A stretch of DNA of 64,000 bases from Artemisia argyi. Its lineage: Eukaryota > Streptophyta > Magnoliopsida > Asterales > Asteraceae. Below the pieces are notes generated by a model. That model was not told the origin of the DNA. It searched no databases and saw only the letters and a program-made list of their open reading frames with translations. Below, one piece after another: positions 22,680 to 33,576 of this stretch. The translations under genes were made by a program, and so were the position numbers. Every line of letters starts with the position of its first letter. Position 1 is the first letter of the stretch. The DNA lies in the NCBI GenBank assembly GCA_030686995.1, contig CM060694.1:92595844-92659843 (forward strand), read 5' to 3'.

Positions 22680-23374
22680 GGGTGATTATGTGATGGATTT
22701 TGTTTTTATATGTGATATGTGATTATGTTGGTGGTTCTGTGGTGATGATTTTTTGATAGAACCACCAACAAAATCACTTGTTTGATATTGTTGGTGGTTC
22801 TGTGGTGGATTATGTGATTATGTGGATAAGGTTTTTGGTGATTATGTGATTATATGGTACGTTGATTATGTGATTCTTGGTTTGAAAAATTAGGATTTTG
22901 GAAAAAAAAATTGGGGGTTTTTCAAAAATTGATTGATTTATTTCAATTAACGTTTTTTAATTGAAAGATTTGTGGTTGAATTTAACAGATCTATAATTAT
23001 TTAATAAAACGCCTAAATTTTTATAAATTAGGGTTTGGGTTGGTGGTTCTGTGGTGGGGTGATTATGTGATGAATTTTGTTTTTATATGTGATATGTGAT
23101 TATGTTGGTGGTTCTGTGGTGGATTATATGTGATATGTAATACTAAGTAGGGAAGGTTAGTATATCATAGTAGAGAGGGTCAATATATCATGACCCATGT
23201 AGTGATGGATTTTTTGTGTTAACCGAACCCTTCCTATAGGAGATAGACATGGGTGATTATGTGGGTGGTTCTGTGGTGATTATGTGGGTAGGTTAACACC
23301 TTGATCTGCCACCTTTGAGTGGTATGAATACCTGCTCTAGCCTACCCCAGTCCCCACAGGCTTGTGATGAAACT

Positions 23375-23420
<46 letters not shown>

Positions 23421-24340
23421 TGATTTTCGCGTTGCATTTCCAAATGGACGGCAAAAAAATGATTTTGCAACCTTTGATGTTGCAGCAAAATATGATGAGG
23501 AGTATTGTTATTAATCTGAGTCTTTACCTCTTGTGTGTAAAATGGTGAATTCGACATTTGTTGTAGTGTTTCTTGATATGCTTTTTGATATGGTTGTAGT
23601 GTTTCTTGATATGGTTGTTGATTTTGTGGTGGGTGATTATGTGATGGTGGATTATGGTTGGTGGTTATGCGGTGGGTGATTATGTGATGGATTATATGTG
23701 AATTGTGATATGTGATATGGTAGGTGGTTCTATGGTGAGTGATTATGTGATGGATTATGTGATATGGGATATGGTTGGTGGTTCTGTGGTGGTTGTTGAT
23801 ATGGTTGTAGTGTTTGTTGACATGGTTGTGATACTGCTTTGTTTGTGATTGTCAGTTGCTTTGTGATTCAGAGTTGCTTTGTTTATAATCGAGCAAAGCT
23901 TCAGTTTGAGAATCTTACTGTTGAGCTTGTGAGAATCTTACAGGCTTTTGTGTGACTCTTACAAGCTTTAATTTGATATATTGACCCTCTCTACTATGAT
24001 ATACTAACACCTCCCTTGTGAGAATCTTAAAGGATTTTGCGAAGCTTGTGTAACATGTGTATTGTGTTTCACTTGTGTAACATGTGAAAGTTGTGGAATC
24101 TACTTGTGTGGAATCTGTAATTGGGTACTTGTGGAATCTGCTTGATTATGGTCCTTGTGTGCAATTGTTGAGCTTTTGAGAATCTTACTGTTGAGCTTGT
24201 GAGAATCTTACAGGCTTTTGTGAGGCTTGTGTAACATGTGTATTGTGTTTCACTTGTCTAAGTTGGGAACTTGTGGAATCTGCTTGATTATGGTCCTTGT
24301 GTGCAATTGTTTGGAATCTGAACTTGGACAAAACCTTCAC
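22680..24340. repeat. TG-rich degenerate tandem-repeat region
   Basis: Irregular repeats of phrases such as GGTGGTTCTGTGGTGG, GATTATGTGATGGATTATGT and TTGATATGGTTGTAGTG fill the region. A longer unit (GAGAATCTTACTGTTGAGCT, with the following TTACAGGCTTTTGTG and AACATGTGTATTGTG) is present at about 23909-24078 and again at about 24179-24260. It includes a 40-A tract (23379-23418). No coding sequence is supported. Confidence 0.65.
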
Positions 24341-24690
24341 TTGTTAATAAGGCGATGACGAATGGTTTTCTAAAAACCGAATGGATGGCAAAGTGATATT
24401 TTCATCACTTTGCAACCTTCAAATCCGAGCCTTACTAAATCTACATTTTTTTCGATTACGTTTTCTAATCTGAGCCTATAAGGCGATGACGAATGGTTAT
24501 AACTTTGCTTTTGGTTTAACTTTGTGTTGTGTGGAATCTGCACTTGGACAAAACCTTCACTTGTGTTTGTGTGGAATCTGCACTTGGACAAAACCTGGAC
24601 TTGTGTTGCTGGGGAGAAAAAACCTGCACTTGTAAACCTGGATTTTTTTTGCTTGTGTTGTGTTGCTTGGGACAAACCTGGAGTTGGAAA

Positions 24691-24734
<44 letters not shown>

Positions 24735-24800
24735 ACCCTACCCATAGGGAGGGTTTTGTATTTTGACCCATAGGGAGGCTTCGGTTAACATCACCCATTT
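24341..24800. repeat. short direct repeats and a 36-A tract
   Basis: AAGGCGATGACGAATGGTT occurs at about 24350 and 24480. A 40-50-bp unit (GTGGAATCTGCACTTGGACA then AAACCT) occurs two to three times between 24310 and 24605. A poly(A) run lies at 24698-24733. The open frames crossing it are homopolymer artefacts. Confidence 0.6.
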
Positions 24801-25360
24801 TTTTTATGTGTTAAAACATTTTACATGGTACAATAGTCAAATACTGTAGACACTAACCTGTAAGGGAAGCATGTGTGTATAATGAACCGATTAGTTATCG
24901 TGAGATAGTTTCCACTTTGAAACATCTGCCTCACGTGTTCACCTTAATACATTATATCAAAATACATCTCACAAGTAAAGTTCTTAAATACCAACATCTC
25001 ATATGTTCATGGGTATTCTGGAACAACGAATGTGACAATAAATCCCCCTATGAGATCCTTCATCCCTGAAGAATGGTCTGGGGTTGTACACATCGTGACT
25101 AATTAGAAGTTGCTTTGATATATAGTAAGATAATTGGCACATTTTCCTTATAAGTTTATATTTTAGCACGATGTTCATAGATTATACCAAAACACGTCTC
25201 ACAAGTTACGGTAAACCATACTTCAAATACCAAGCATTTGTTTATGAGTGATGCGAGACAACGAACGTAACAACTTTTGGTCTTTCAAAATTGATTAGAA
25301 CATGTATGCCCAATGTCGTTAAAACACATTTTATTTAATATAAATAATTAACCTTAAGAG
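24801..25360. repeat. two diverged copies of a ~100-bp repeat; no gene
   Basis: The segments about 24950-25035 and 25180-25275 share the order: (A)TTATA(C/T)CAAAA, ACATCTC/ACGTCTC ACAAGT, AAATACCAA, GTTCATGGGT/GTTTATGAGT, and GACAACGAACG-like sequence. The unit looks like an old tandem duplication. Origin unknown. Confidence 0.5.
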
Positions 25361-25363
25361 TGA

Positions 25364-25432
25364 CACTAGAAAAATCATTGGAAATAACATTTTTCTCGAC
25401 ATTATAACTCACTGGTGCTCATTTTCCTAGTG
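25364..25432. repeat. possible miniature CACTA-like element (69 bp)
   Basis: It begins CACTAGAAAAAT and ends ATTTTCCTAGTG, an inverted pair with 11 of 12 matches. The flanking 3-bp sequences (TGA, TTT) do not match, so insertion is not proven. Confidence 0.35.
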
Positions 25433-25899
25433 TTTTTTCATTGTGGTTAGGTCTTGTCGTGGCTTAGTTCTTTTTGGTCATCTCAAAAAGGGATAGTAAC
25501 TATTAACTAAAGATCAAATGTCTAATGGTGGAATGTCCGTGATATATGTGGTTTCGTGGTCCAAGTGAAGGTTCGGCAAAGGTGTGGCAACAATAAGCAA
25601 TTGTTATCGTCATTTCAGCTTTGTGGTCTTACAATCTTGGGTAATTTTCCGCCAACCACCCATTCATCTCGTCGTTCCACCACTTAATTTAATTGTGTGG
25701 TTAAAAAATTTTGGTTGAGATTTCGACGGGTTTCATTGGTGTGGTGAGGGTCGTGGATGCCTTTCACCCATACCAAGCTTTTTTACCAAGTGATTGCCCT
25801 TGGTAGTTTAGCGCTATGTTTGGTTTGGATGGCGGGACGTGTCTTCTTGATTGTTGGATGTTCACATATAATACTAAGATTGTTGTAAATTTAGGGTCA
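25433..25899. other. intergenic, no gene seen
   Basis: Unique-looking sequence with slightly higher GC than its neighbours and no supported open frame or repeat. Confidence 0.5.
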
Positions 25900-26018
25900 A
25901 TGAGGTTGAGATCGTTGTAGTTGTTTGAGGGTCTTTATGTTTGTTATAGTTTGAGGGTCGGTGTAGGTTGATGGTCATGGTAGTGTTGATCGTCTGTGTA
26001 GTTTGAGGTTAATGTCCT
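25900..26018. repeat. minisatellite, left part, split by the 20-kb retrotransposon
   Basis: GTTTGAGGGTCGGTGTAGGT, TAGTGTTGA and GTGTAGTTTGAGGTT recur in order with a spacing of about 80-95 bp. The array continues after the retrotransposon at 46487. The last five bases (GTCCT, 26014-26018) are the target-site duplication. Confidence 0.8.
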
Positions 26019-28209
26019 TGTTGAGGCAACATTGTCAAGATCTCCTAACGTTTTAATGATAACAAATAAACCTTCGAAACACATAAAATAACAAACGGTA
26101 GCCAAAATTCCCCGAACTTCATACCTATTACTGACGCGTCACCCACGCGTCAGCGCGTGACTGACGCGCCAGGCTATGTGCTTAATTGAGAACACTCGAA
26201 ACGAGTTTTGGGATTAGAGAGATCCAACTTTTGAAACACCTGTTTACGAGAAAACACCAACTTATGTTTTCTAACTCTTGCCTCTAGCCAAGGCTTTTAT
26301 AAACTTAGAGAGCTTATATATTTCACGTAACATCACTTGAAAGCATCCATATGCTCATATCCCGTGCTTACGTCTTCTATAATCACGTAACGGGTTTACT
26401 CCCTTATTGGTCAAACTAAGTCAAAGGTCACTTTGCGTAAAGGCATCGTTTCCCGCTTGGGATATGCTTTACATCAAGGCAAAGCACTTAACTTGTTTGT
26501 ACCAAGGTGTTAGTTGAGTACGTCGAGTCGTGAAAAGTCACGAGTTATGAAACTATGGATTCTCGATGTTGTGTTACTTGGACTTATAAGTAACCTATGA
26601 TTTTCTCAACTCATAATCTTAATTGTCTAAACCTTTTCTTCTTAATGACAATTAGATTACTTCTTAATCTTGTCTTAATCACATTTTCACAAAAGACAAA
26701 ATTACCAAATCTCCCACAATCCTTCCCAAAATCCTTTCCCAACAACCTATTACATATTCCCTTACACCTTACACAAAGAGTACCTTTGTCTCTTCACAAA
26801 CTCCCACACAATATTCCCTATTACAATATTCTCCTCAATTTATACATATGCCATACAACTTTCTGATTCACCCATACATACACTTCCCTATACACACATA
26901 TACACTCTTTTCTACATACACCTTTACATTCAAAATACGCACACTTCACTCACATACCTCTCTATACGCACACAAGGCTCCCCATCTTATCACACCCTTA
27001 CACCTCTTACATATTCCTTACAACCTTGCACAAATCACTTCCTCAACAACTTTATTTTCAAAATACACACACTTCACTCACATACTTCTCTTCACACACA
27101 CAAGGCTCCCCATCACTTCAATCTTACACATTCCTTACACATACAACTCACTCCTTACACAAATCCCATCCTTACAACATATTCCTTACACCAGAACAAC
27201 TTTATTTTCAAATTTACAGACACTAGTCACAACCATCTCACTCTCTACACACACAAGGCTCCCCATCACATCCCACACTTACATATTCCCTTACACACAT
27301 CTCTTCACTCTTACACAATCCAACTCATCTCTTATATTCCTTACACATTCTTCATCTCAACCATTCATTTTCCTACAACACATCTCAACCATCCATTTCT
27401 CCTTCCTCCTCAAGAAATGGAATATTCTTTGGAATATGCTTCTCCTAAACCAACCATGGTTCACTTCTAACCAAACTATGGTTAGTTCCCAAATTACTCA
27501 TTTCTTTTCCAGCTATGATTAACTCTTAACCACACCAAGGATGGAAAATTCCCTTGGATCACCTTTTAACCTAACCATGGTTCACCTTCTAACCTAACCA
27601 TGGTTTAACCTCTATACACTTCTTTCTAAACCTAACCATGGTTACTTCTTAACCTAACCTCACTCCTTCTTCCATATAGAGGAATATCCCATGGCATATT
27701 CTCTTCTCTCTTTTTTGCCATGTGAGGAATACCCATTCTATCCCTACCCAATTATCTCTTATTTCTTTCGATCTTTGATAATTGGTTTTCTAATAAACAC
27801 TTCACAAAACATTTCCCAAATTGGCTAATTGAGTTGGTAAACCTTAGATTGATTAATGTTAAGGTTTAGTGTGAAGTACAATTGGGGGTTTAGCAAGGTT
27901 AGGTATTTACAAGACCAAAACTCAACATTTGGGAAAAATGTTACAGAGCCTCTAGCACGTCACCCACGCGTTGACGCGTGGGCAACGCGCCGGGCTTGGT
28001 AAATTTTTCCCAAGTTGGGTCTTGGCCTATAAATACCCCACCTTGTCTCTTGTATTCTTCACCTCTTGCCATTATTCTTTCTCTCCACATTCCTTCTCTC
28101 TAATCCTCTAATTCTATCTCTTGTGTTCTTAGTTAAACACACTAACATTTTTGAAAGAACACATCTCTTTGCAAGGGAAGAATCACAAGAACAGAATCCA
28201 CTCTTGTGA
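26019..28209 (+). mobile_element. 5' LTR of the composite element, 3'-truncated
   Basis: It aligns with 43684-45908 of the 3' LTR. It lacks about 85 bp at 26173 (after GACGCGCCAGGC), and its last ~570 bp plus the PBS are deleted at 28209. Notable parts are a CpG-rich head (GACGCGTCACCCACGCGTCA), a C/T-rich tract with repeated CACACACAAGGCTCCCCATC (26950-27275), several CTAACCATGGTT repeats (27570-27655), a GC-rich hairpin (27963-27982) and a TATA box TATAAATA at 28028-28035. Open frames within (26597-26866, 26848-27522) reflect the low-complexity tract and are not genes. Confidence 0.85.
28028..28035 (+). promoter_or_regulatory. LTR TATA box (5' LTR)
   Basis: TATAAATA within GGCCTATAAATACCCC, conserved at 45738-45745 in the 3' LTR. 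It lies about 45 bp downstream of the GC-rich hairpin. Confidence 0.75.
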
Positions 28210-28581
28210 TTGGTGATTTCAATTGGTGATTTCAAATCAATGTTTACATTAAAACCAAGACCCAATAAAGGTTTTGCAATTGGTGAGTTCAAATCAATGT
28301 TTCTTCACAAAGCATTCAAAGCAAATCCTAGAATTTACAGTATGGAACAAATGCTTGATGATACGATTGTGCGTACTATTTTCTATGATACCGAGGAAGA
28401 AGAAGAACTTGAAGAAGAGAGTCGATAAAAAATGAGTCAAGTAGAATATTGGAAACCATATGATTATTCAAAAGCTCCTCATATTTCTAAATCTTTTGTT
28501 CCTCAATAAGAAATACCTGAGAAATCTTGGTATGTCACTGAATCATATGTTTCATCTTCTAATGCGGCTCCTGTTCAAACT
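28210..28581 (+). pseudogene. gag-terminal remnant of the inner copia
   Basis: A short frame from 28210 to 28428 has two similar peptide phrases (IGDFKSMF and IGEFKSMF) encoded by a direct repeat. It ends in an acidic Glu-rich stretch, as gag C-termini do in this family. Sequence from 28433 (MSQVEYWKPYDYSKAPHISK) is in another frame and meets a stop at 28507. No zinc knuckle remains. The assignment to gag is by position and is weak. Confidence 0.4.
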
Positions 28582-30063
28582 GTGGCACAAATAAATGGTC
28601 CTTTACCATCTTCTGGTGACGTTACACCTTTACCAAAAAGTTGTCGTGTTTTAAATTATTTCAAAACTTTTATGGACGACATCGAAATTTTGGAAGAAAC
28701 AATTGAACGTAATTCAGAAATAAAAATTGACACTTTTCAATCTGCTTACGAGCGAGAAAAGAGAGATATTTTTCAAAAACAAGTGTTGCCAATCGTTCAA
28801 CACCTCCGTCACTGTGCTACACGTTGGGAACAGGAACTTCAAAAAGAAGTCAAATCAATGATAAACGTTTTCAATTCAAATGAAAATGCGATTTTGGTTC
28901 AAAAGCAAAGAAATAGAGTTTTAAGAAATGATGCTGATCGACTCTTGGAAAAAGTTCTCAATGCTGATATTTTGTCTGTAATTATGAATGCTCTTTATGA
29001 ATCTGGTACTTCTATGCTTGTGGAAGATCATTGTGCTGATAATGATTTGCTGAACAGCGAAATTGAGACATTAAAACAAGAAAATGATAAGATGAGAAAA
29101 AATAATGATAATGTGAAAAAACAATTTTCAAAAGAAATTTGTCAACTCAAACAAAGGCTTGAATGGTGTCAAGCTCAAAGTCTTGAACTGGAATTGCTAG
29201 TTCAAAGTCAAAATGTTTCAAAATCTTGTCAGCTTTGCAAAAACAATGAGTCTTTCAAAATTCTTTGTCTCAAATACGAGAAGGAAATTGCGGATTTAAA
29301 AATTGAAAACGCTGAATGGCAACAAAACCGCGATGACATTACTCATTGCAATGGGAAACTTGAGTCTGATATTCAGGATAAAAATCACACCATCATTGAC
29401 TTAAAAGAGAAAATTAAGCTACTTGAAAAAGGAAAGTTTGTTGACACCACTGTGATAGCATCAGGATTGTATCAAATAGACAAAACAGACAGGAATAATT
29501 CTGTTCAATACACTAATGTTGACCCTTCCACTTCTACAGGATTAGTCTCCACTAATAGCGTTAGCAGACCAAAGCGAAAAAGTAACAAGAAGAATTGGAT
29601 CTTGCAACGTAAAAGAGGAACACTAGAAGCTCAAGAAGTAGAAGCTCAACTTAGGAATTTGAATAAAACTCATGTTGCATCTGACTTAGATTCTAATCTG
29701 GCAAATTGTAATCAAAATCTCAATGTAACGAATAATGGACCTTTGAATGTTTTGAATATTAATGCATCTTGTGTGTTTTATCGTAAAAGTGTATCATCTT
29801 GTGATCATGCAAAATGTGTAGCTAATTCTCTCTTAAATCTTCATAAGAAACGTAGGACTGGCATCCCTTCTAGGCCCACTACTGCCTGTAAGTCTATATT
29901 AGGAAAACCGCCATCTTTGGGTTCTAATGAGGTTGAAGTTACCCCCATAGTTAGACATAACAATTCTAGGAACAAGCCCAAAGCTAGTGAATTTACCAAA
30001 AAGAAAGCGAGAACTAGTTGGAACTGGCAACGTTGGTTACAATATAAACCAGACTTTAAATAG
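28582..30063 (+). CDS. copia coiled-coil segment between gag and protease (493 codons open)
   Basis: This long open frame has no enzymatic motif. Residues about 145-290 are rich in Leu, Lys, Glu and Gln in heptad-like spacing (LNSEIETLKQENDKMRKNND, then LKEKIKLLEKGK), predicting a coiled coil. A CQLCKN motif and a later basic region (RPKRKSNKKNW, KKARTSWNWQRW) flank it. The equivalent region in the minus-strand copia (5125-1816) is fragmented. It was originally part of a gag-pol polyprotein and the ATG at 28582 is merely the first internal Met, so it is unlikely to be an independent gene. The function is unknown. Confidence 0.6.
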   Translation: MAQINGPLPSSGDVTPLPKSCRVLNYFKTFMDDIEILEETIERNSEIKIDTFQSAYEREKRDIFQKQVLPIVQHLRHCATRWEQELQKEVKSMINVFNSNENAILVQKQRNRVLRNDADRLLEKVLNADILSVIMNALYESGTSMLVEDHCADNDLLNSEIETLKQENDKMRKNNDNVKKQFSKEICQLKQRLEWCQAQSLELELLVQSQNVSKSCQLCKNNESFKILCLKYEKEIADLKIENAEWQQNRDDITHCNGKLESDIQDKNHTIIDLKEKIKLLEKGKFVDTTVIASGLYQIDKTDRNNSVQYTNVDPSTSTGLVSTNSVSRPKRKSNKKNWILQRKRGTLEAQEVEAQLRNLNKTHVASDLDSNLANCNQNLNVTNNGPLNVLNINASCVFYRKSVSSCDHAKCVANSLLNLHKKRRTGIPSRPTTACKSILGKPPSLGSNEVEVTPIVRHNNSRNKPKASEFTKKKARTSWNWQRWLQYKPDFK

Positions 30064-32107
30064 ATTCCTAAAATGTTGAATACGTGTGCTTCTAACCAAC
30101 AGGAACCCGCACTTTCTTTGGGTTCCACCTTTACTTTTGTTCCATCTTCGTCGTCTTCTTGTGATACAGGTGGTTCAGATTGTTCTCTGGATTGTTGATA
30201 GCGGATGCACCTGACATATGACAGGCAATCTCAAACTGTTAGTCAACTTTGTTTCAAAGTTTATCGGAACTGTCAGATTCGGGAATGATCATTACGCTTT
30301 AATCATGGGATACGGTGACTATGTAAGTGGGAACATTGAAATCAATCGTGTATATTATGTGGAAGGCTTAGGTCACAACCTCATTTCAGTCGGTCAATTT
30401 TGTGATGGGGATTTAGAAGTAGCATTTCGTGAGAAAACTTGTTTCGTTCGTGACTTACAAGGAAATGATCTAATGTCTGGCTCACGTGGTTCAAATCTTT
30501 ATACAATATCGATGTCTGACATGATTGCTTCATCTCCGATATGTCTTCTCTCCAAAGCAAAATTGACAAAATCTTGGATATGGCATAAACGTCTTTCGCA
30601 TTTGAATTTCAAAACTATGACTGAACTTGCTCGTCATAAACTTGTTGATGGTTTTCCAAGATTTCGTTTTACCAAAGATCACTTATGTTCGGCCTGTGAA
30701 CAAGGAAAAAGTACTCGAGCTCATTTTCCTTCAAAAACCGAGCACAGTACGAATCATGTTTTACAATTGCTTCATATGGATTTGTGTGGCCCGATGCGTG
30801 TTCAAAGTATCAACGGTAAACGCTACATACTTGCAATTGTTGATGATTACTCCAGATGGACTTGGGTTTATTTTCTACGATGTAAAGATCAAGCTCCTTC
30901 AATGATCATCACATTTCTCACTAAAATTCAAGTTCAGTTACGCAACACGGTCCGAATGGTCAGAACTGACAATGGTACAGAATTTAAGAATCAGACACTT
31001 CGGTCATATTTTGAGAAAGTGGGAATTGAACATCAAACATCTATTGCAAGAAGCCCAGAACAGAATGGAGTAGTTGAAAGACGCAACAGGACATTAGTGG
31101 AAGCTGCAAGAACCATGTTGATCAATGCTCAATTTCCAGATTACTTATGGGCGGAAGCTGTTTCAACTGCATGTTACACCCAAAACCGTTGCATGATCAC
31201 AAAACGCCATCACAAAACACCTTATCAGATTGTTCACAAAAGAAAACCAAACATCGATTACTTTCATGTATTTGGAGCACTTTGTTATCCGAAAAATGAC
31301 CGTGATGATTTAGGTAAACTTAAAGAAAAGGCTGACATCGGAGTGTTTGTTGGATATTGTGAAAATTCCAAAGGCTTTCGGATATGGAATCGTCGTACAA
31401 GAGAAATTCAAGAAACTATTCATGTTAATTTCGATGAACTCACACAAATGGCTTCTGAGCAAAACAGCTTAGGACCCGAATCCAACCGTCTTAACTTTCC
31501 GGATTCTTCGGCTGAACCATTGTCTCTAAATCGCAAAGAATTGGAAACCTTGTTTGCTCCACTGTTCGACGATACAATTGAAAACCGTCCTTATGAGGTC
31601 TCACCTAATTCCACTGCACAACCTGAAAATATTCAAGTACCTGACTCACCTCGACAAACAACAACAACTGTTGAGAAAGACGGTCCTCCGATTGCATCTC
31701 CAATAACAGCAGAACAAACCGCATCCAACTCAAGACAATCGGCTGAAGATTCTACACCACAATCAGTTCCACAACCCGCAGAGTATGATCCAAATGCGTT
31801 CTTTAACCCGTTTGCACCGGCTCCAACAGTTACTGAAATAGCTGAGTCATCCACACGCAATTTGGATCCTGCTAACATGCGAGATACCTATCAACTTCAC
31901 CCTTCGACACACAAATGGACTGGAGATCATCCCTTAGTTCAAATTATTGGCCATCCAAATGCACCAATCATGACAAGACAACCACTTCACACAGATGGTG
32001 AAACTTGCATCTATGCACTCACAGTTTGTCAAGATGAACCTAAGAACATCAAACAAGCAATGACTTATGAAAACTGGATTGAATCTATGCAAGAGGAACT
32101 TCAGTAA
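30064..32107 (+). pseudogene. copia protease and integrase (one stop in protease)
   Basis: The protease motif IVDSGCT is followed by TGA and then HMTGNLKLL at about 30195-30230, so the active-site block is split by a stop. From 30218 the frame stays open for 629 codons. It covers GAG-pre-integrase (YYVEGLGHNLISVGQFCDGD), the HHCC finger (WHKRLSHLNF ... CSACEQGK) and the integrase core. Catalytic Asp is at 30779-30781 (HMDLCGPM), Asp at 30968-30970 (RTDNGTEF) and Glu at 31076-31078 (ERRNRTLVEA). The C-terminal FVGYCENSKGFRIWNRRTRE domain follows, then a Pro/Ser/Thr-rich linker. It ends at TAA 32105-32107, just before RT. Residues look intact outside the protease stop. Confidence 0.85.
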
Positions 32108-33576
32108 TTCAAAAGATTAGAAGTCTGGGAATTAGTTGAAAGACCTGATGGAGTCTTTGTCATTGGGTTAAAATGGATTTGGAAAAACAAGCTGGATGCA
32201 GAAGGCACTGTCATACGTAACAAATGATACTTCCAAGAAGAAGGAATTGATTTTGAAGAATCTTTTGCTCAAGTGGCTAGACTTGAAGCTGTTCGGATCT
32301 TTCTGGCATATACTGCTCATCGGAACATGGTTGTTTGTCAAATGGATGTAAAAACGGCATTTCTGAATGGTCAACTCCGTGAAGAAGTTTATGTCAGCCA
32401 ACCAGAAGGCTTCGTTGATCCGGAACGTCCCAATCACGTTTATCGACTCAAAAAGGCTCTCTACGGACTCAAGCAAGCCCCAAGGGCGTGGTATGACAAA
32501 CTATCTGCTTTCTTGCTGGCCAATAAATTTTCTAAAGGTTCGGTGGATCCAACGTTATTTACAAAAACATACGGGGTGGACTTACTAATTGTTCAAATAT
32601 ATGTCGATGACATTATTTTTGCTTCAACAAATAGAAGATACTCAAATGATTTGCAAATTTAATGAAAGATAATTTTGAAATGTCCATGATGGGTGAACTT
32701 TCGTTCTTTCTAGGACTACAAGTTCATCAATGACCTCGTGGAATTTTTCTAAATCAGTCCAAATATGCTTTGGAAATTTTAAAGAAACATGGAATGATGA
32801 GTTGTGATACTTATAATACACCAATGGCCTATACCACAAAACTAGATGCTGATATACATGGGATTCCTGTTGACCCTACCAAATACCGCAGTATTATTGG
32901 GTCACTCATGTATCTGACAGCTAGTAGACCTGATATAGTATTTGTTGTCTACATGTGTTCTCGTTATCAGTCCAAACCAACTGAAATGCACCTCAATGAG
33001 GCTAAAAGAATCCTTTGATACATAAAGGGAACCATTAACTTGGGAATATGGTATCCGAAGGATTCTGTTTTTGAACTAATTGCTTTTTCAGACGCTGACC
33101 ATGCAGGATGCTTAGGCACGCGAAAAAGTACATCAGGTGGATTATAGTTTCTCGAAGATAAACTGGTGTCTTGGCAATCTAAGAAGCAGGACTGCACATC
33201 ACTGTCATTAACCGAATCTTAGTATGTAGCTATGTCTACTTGTTGTGCTCAAGTCATTTGGATGCGATCACAACTTAAGGACTATGGCTACCTATTCAGT
33301 AAGATTCCGATCTACTATGACTCTAAAAGTGCCATTGCCATTTCCTGCAAGACCGTTCATCACTGCAAGTCCAAACACATTGATCTCCACTATCATTTCA
33401 TCAAGGAGCATGTCGAAAAGGGTACAACTGAATTATATTTTGTTGGAACTGAATACCAATTGGCAGACTTACTCACTAAAGCATTACCTCAAACAAGGTT
33501 TGCTGATCTAGTCCACCAAATTGGTATGCGATGTTTGACTACAGAAGATCTGGAAAAGTTTTTAAAACACAAGTGA
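32108..33576 (+). pseudogene. copia reverse transcriptase-RNase H (multiple stops)
   Basis: RT begins FKRLEVWELVERPDG and continues LKWIWKNKLD. A short deletion and stop at about 32226 removes the usual residues before the [14 protein letters not shown] motif. [12 protein letters not shown] (catalytic Asp) and YVDD (32600-32611) are present. The frame breaks again near 32660. The RNase H domain (FSDADHAGCLGTRKSTSGG) is interrupted by stops at about 32732, 33017, 33148 and 33221. Its last part is open from 33232 (YYDSKSAIAISC, SKHIDLHYHFIKEHV, ADLLTKALP). All catalytic blocks of a Ty1/copia RT-RH are recognisable, but the enzyme cannot be made from this copy. Confidence 0.85.

Noticed and set aside
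20696..23566. Complete CACTA element ending at a TTGTAGTG at about 23559-23566
   Set aside because: The candidate right end pairs poorly with the left TIR and the flanking 3-bp sequences differ (GAG versus TTT).
24370..24798. 142-codon frame with a poly-Phe block
   Set aside because: Created by the 36-A tract; flanking peptide is low-complexity repeat translation.
26848..27522. 224-codon open frame in the 5' LTR
   Set aside because: It lies in a C/T-rich repeat tract; the 3' LTR copy of the same tract is not open over this length and no domain is visible.
28582..30063. Stand-alone host coiled-coil protein gene
   Set aside because: It lies directly upstream of copia protease, has an equivalent in the other copia copy, and its ATG is just the first Met in a polyprotein frame.
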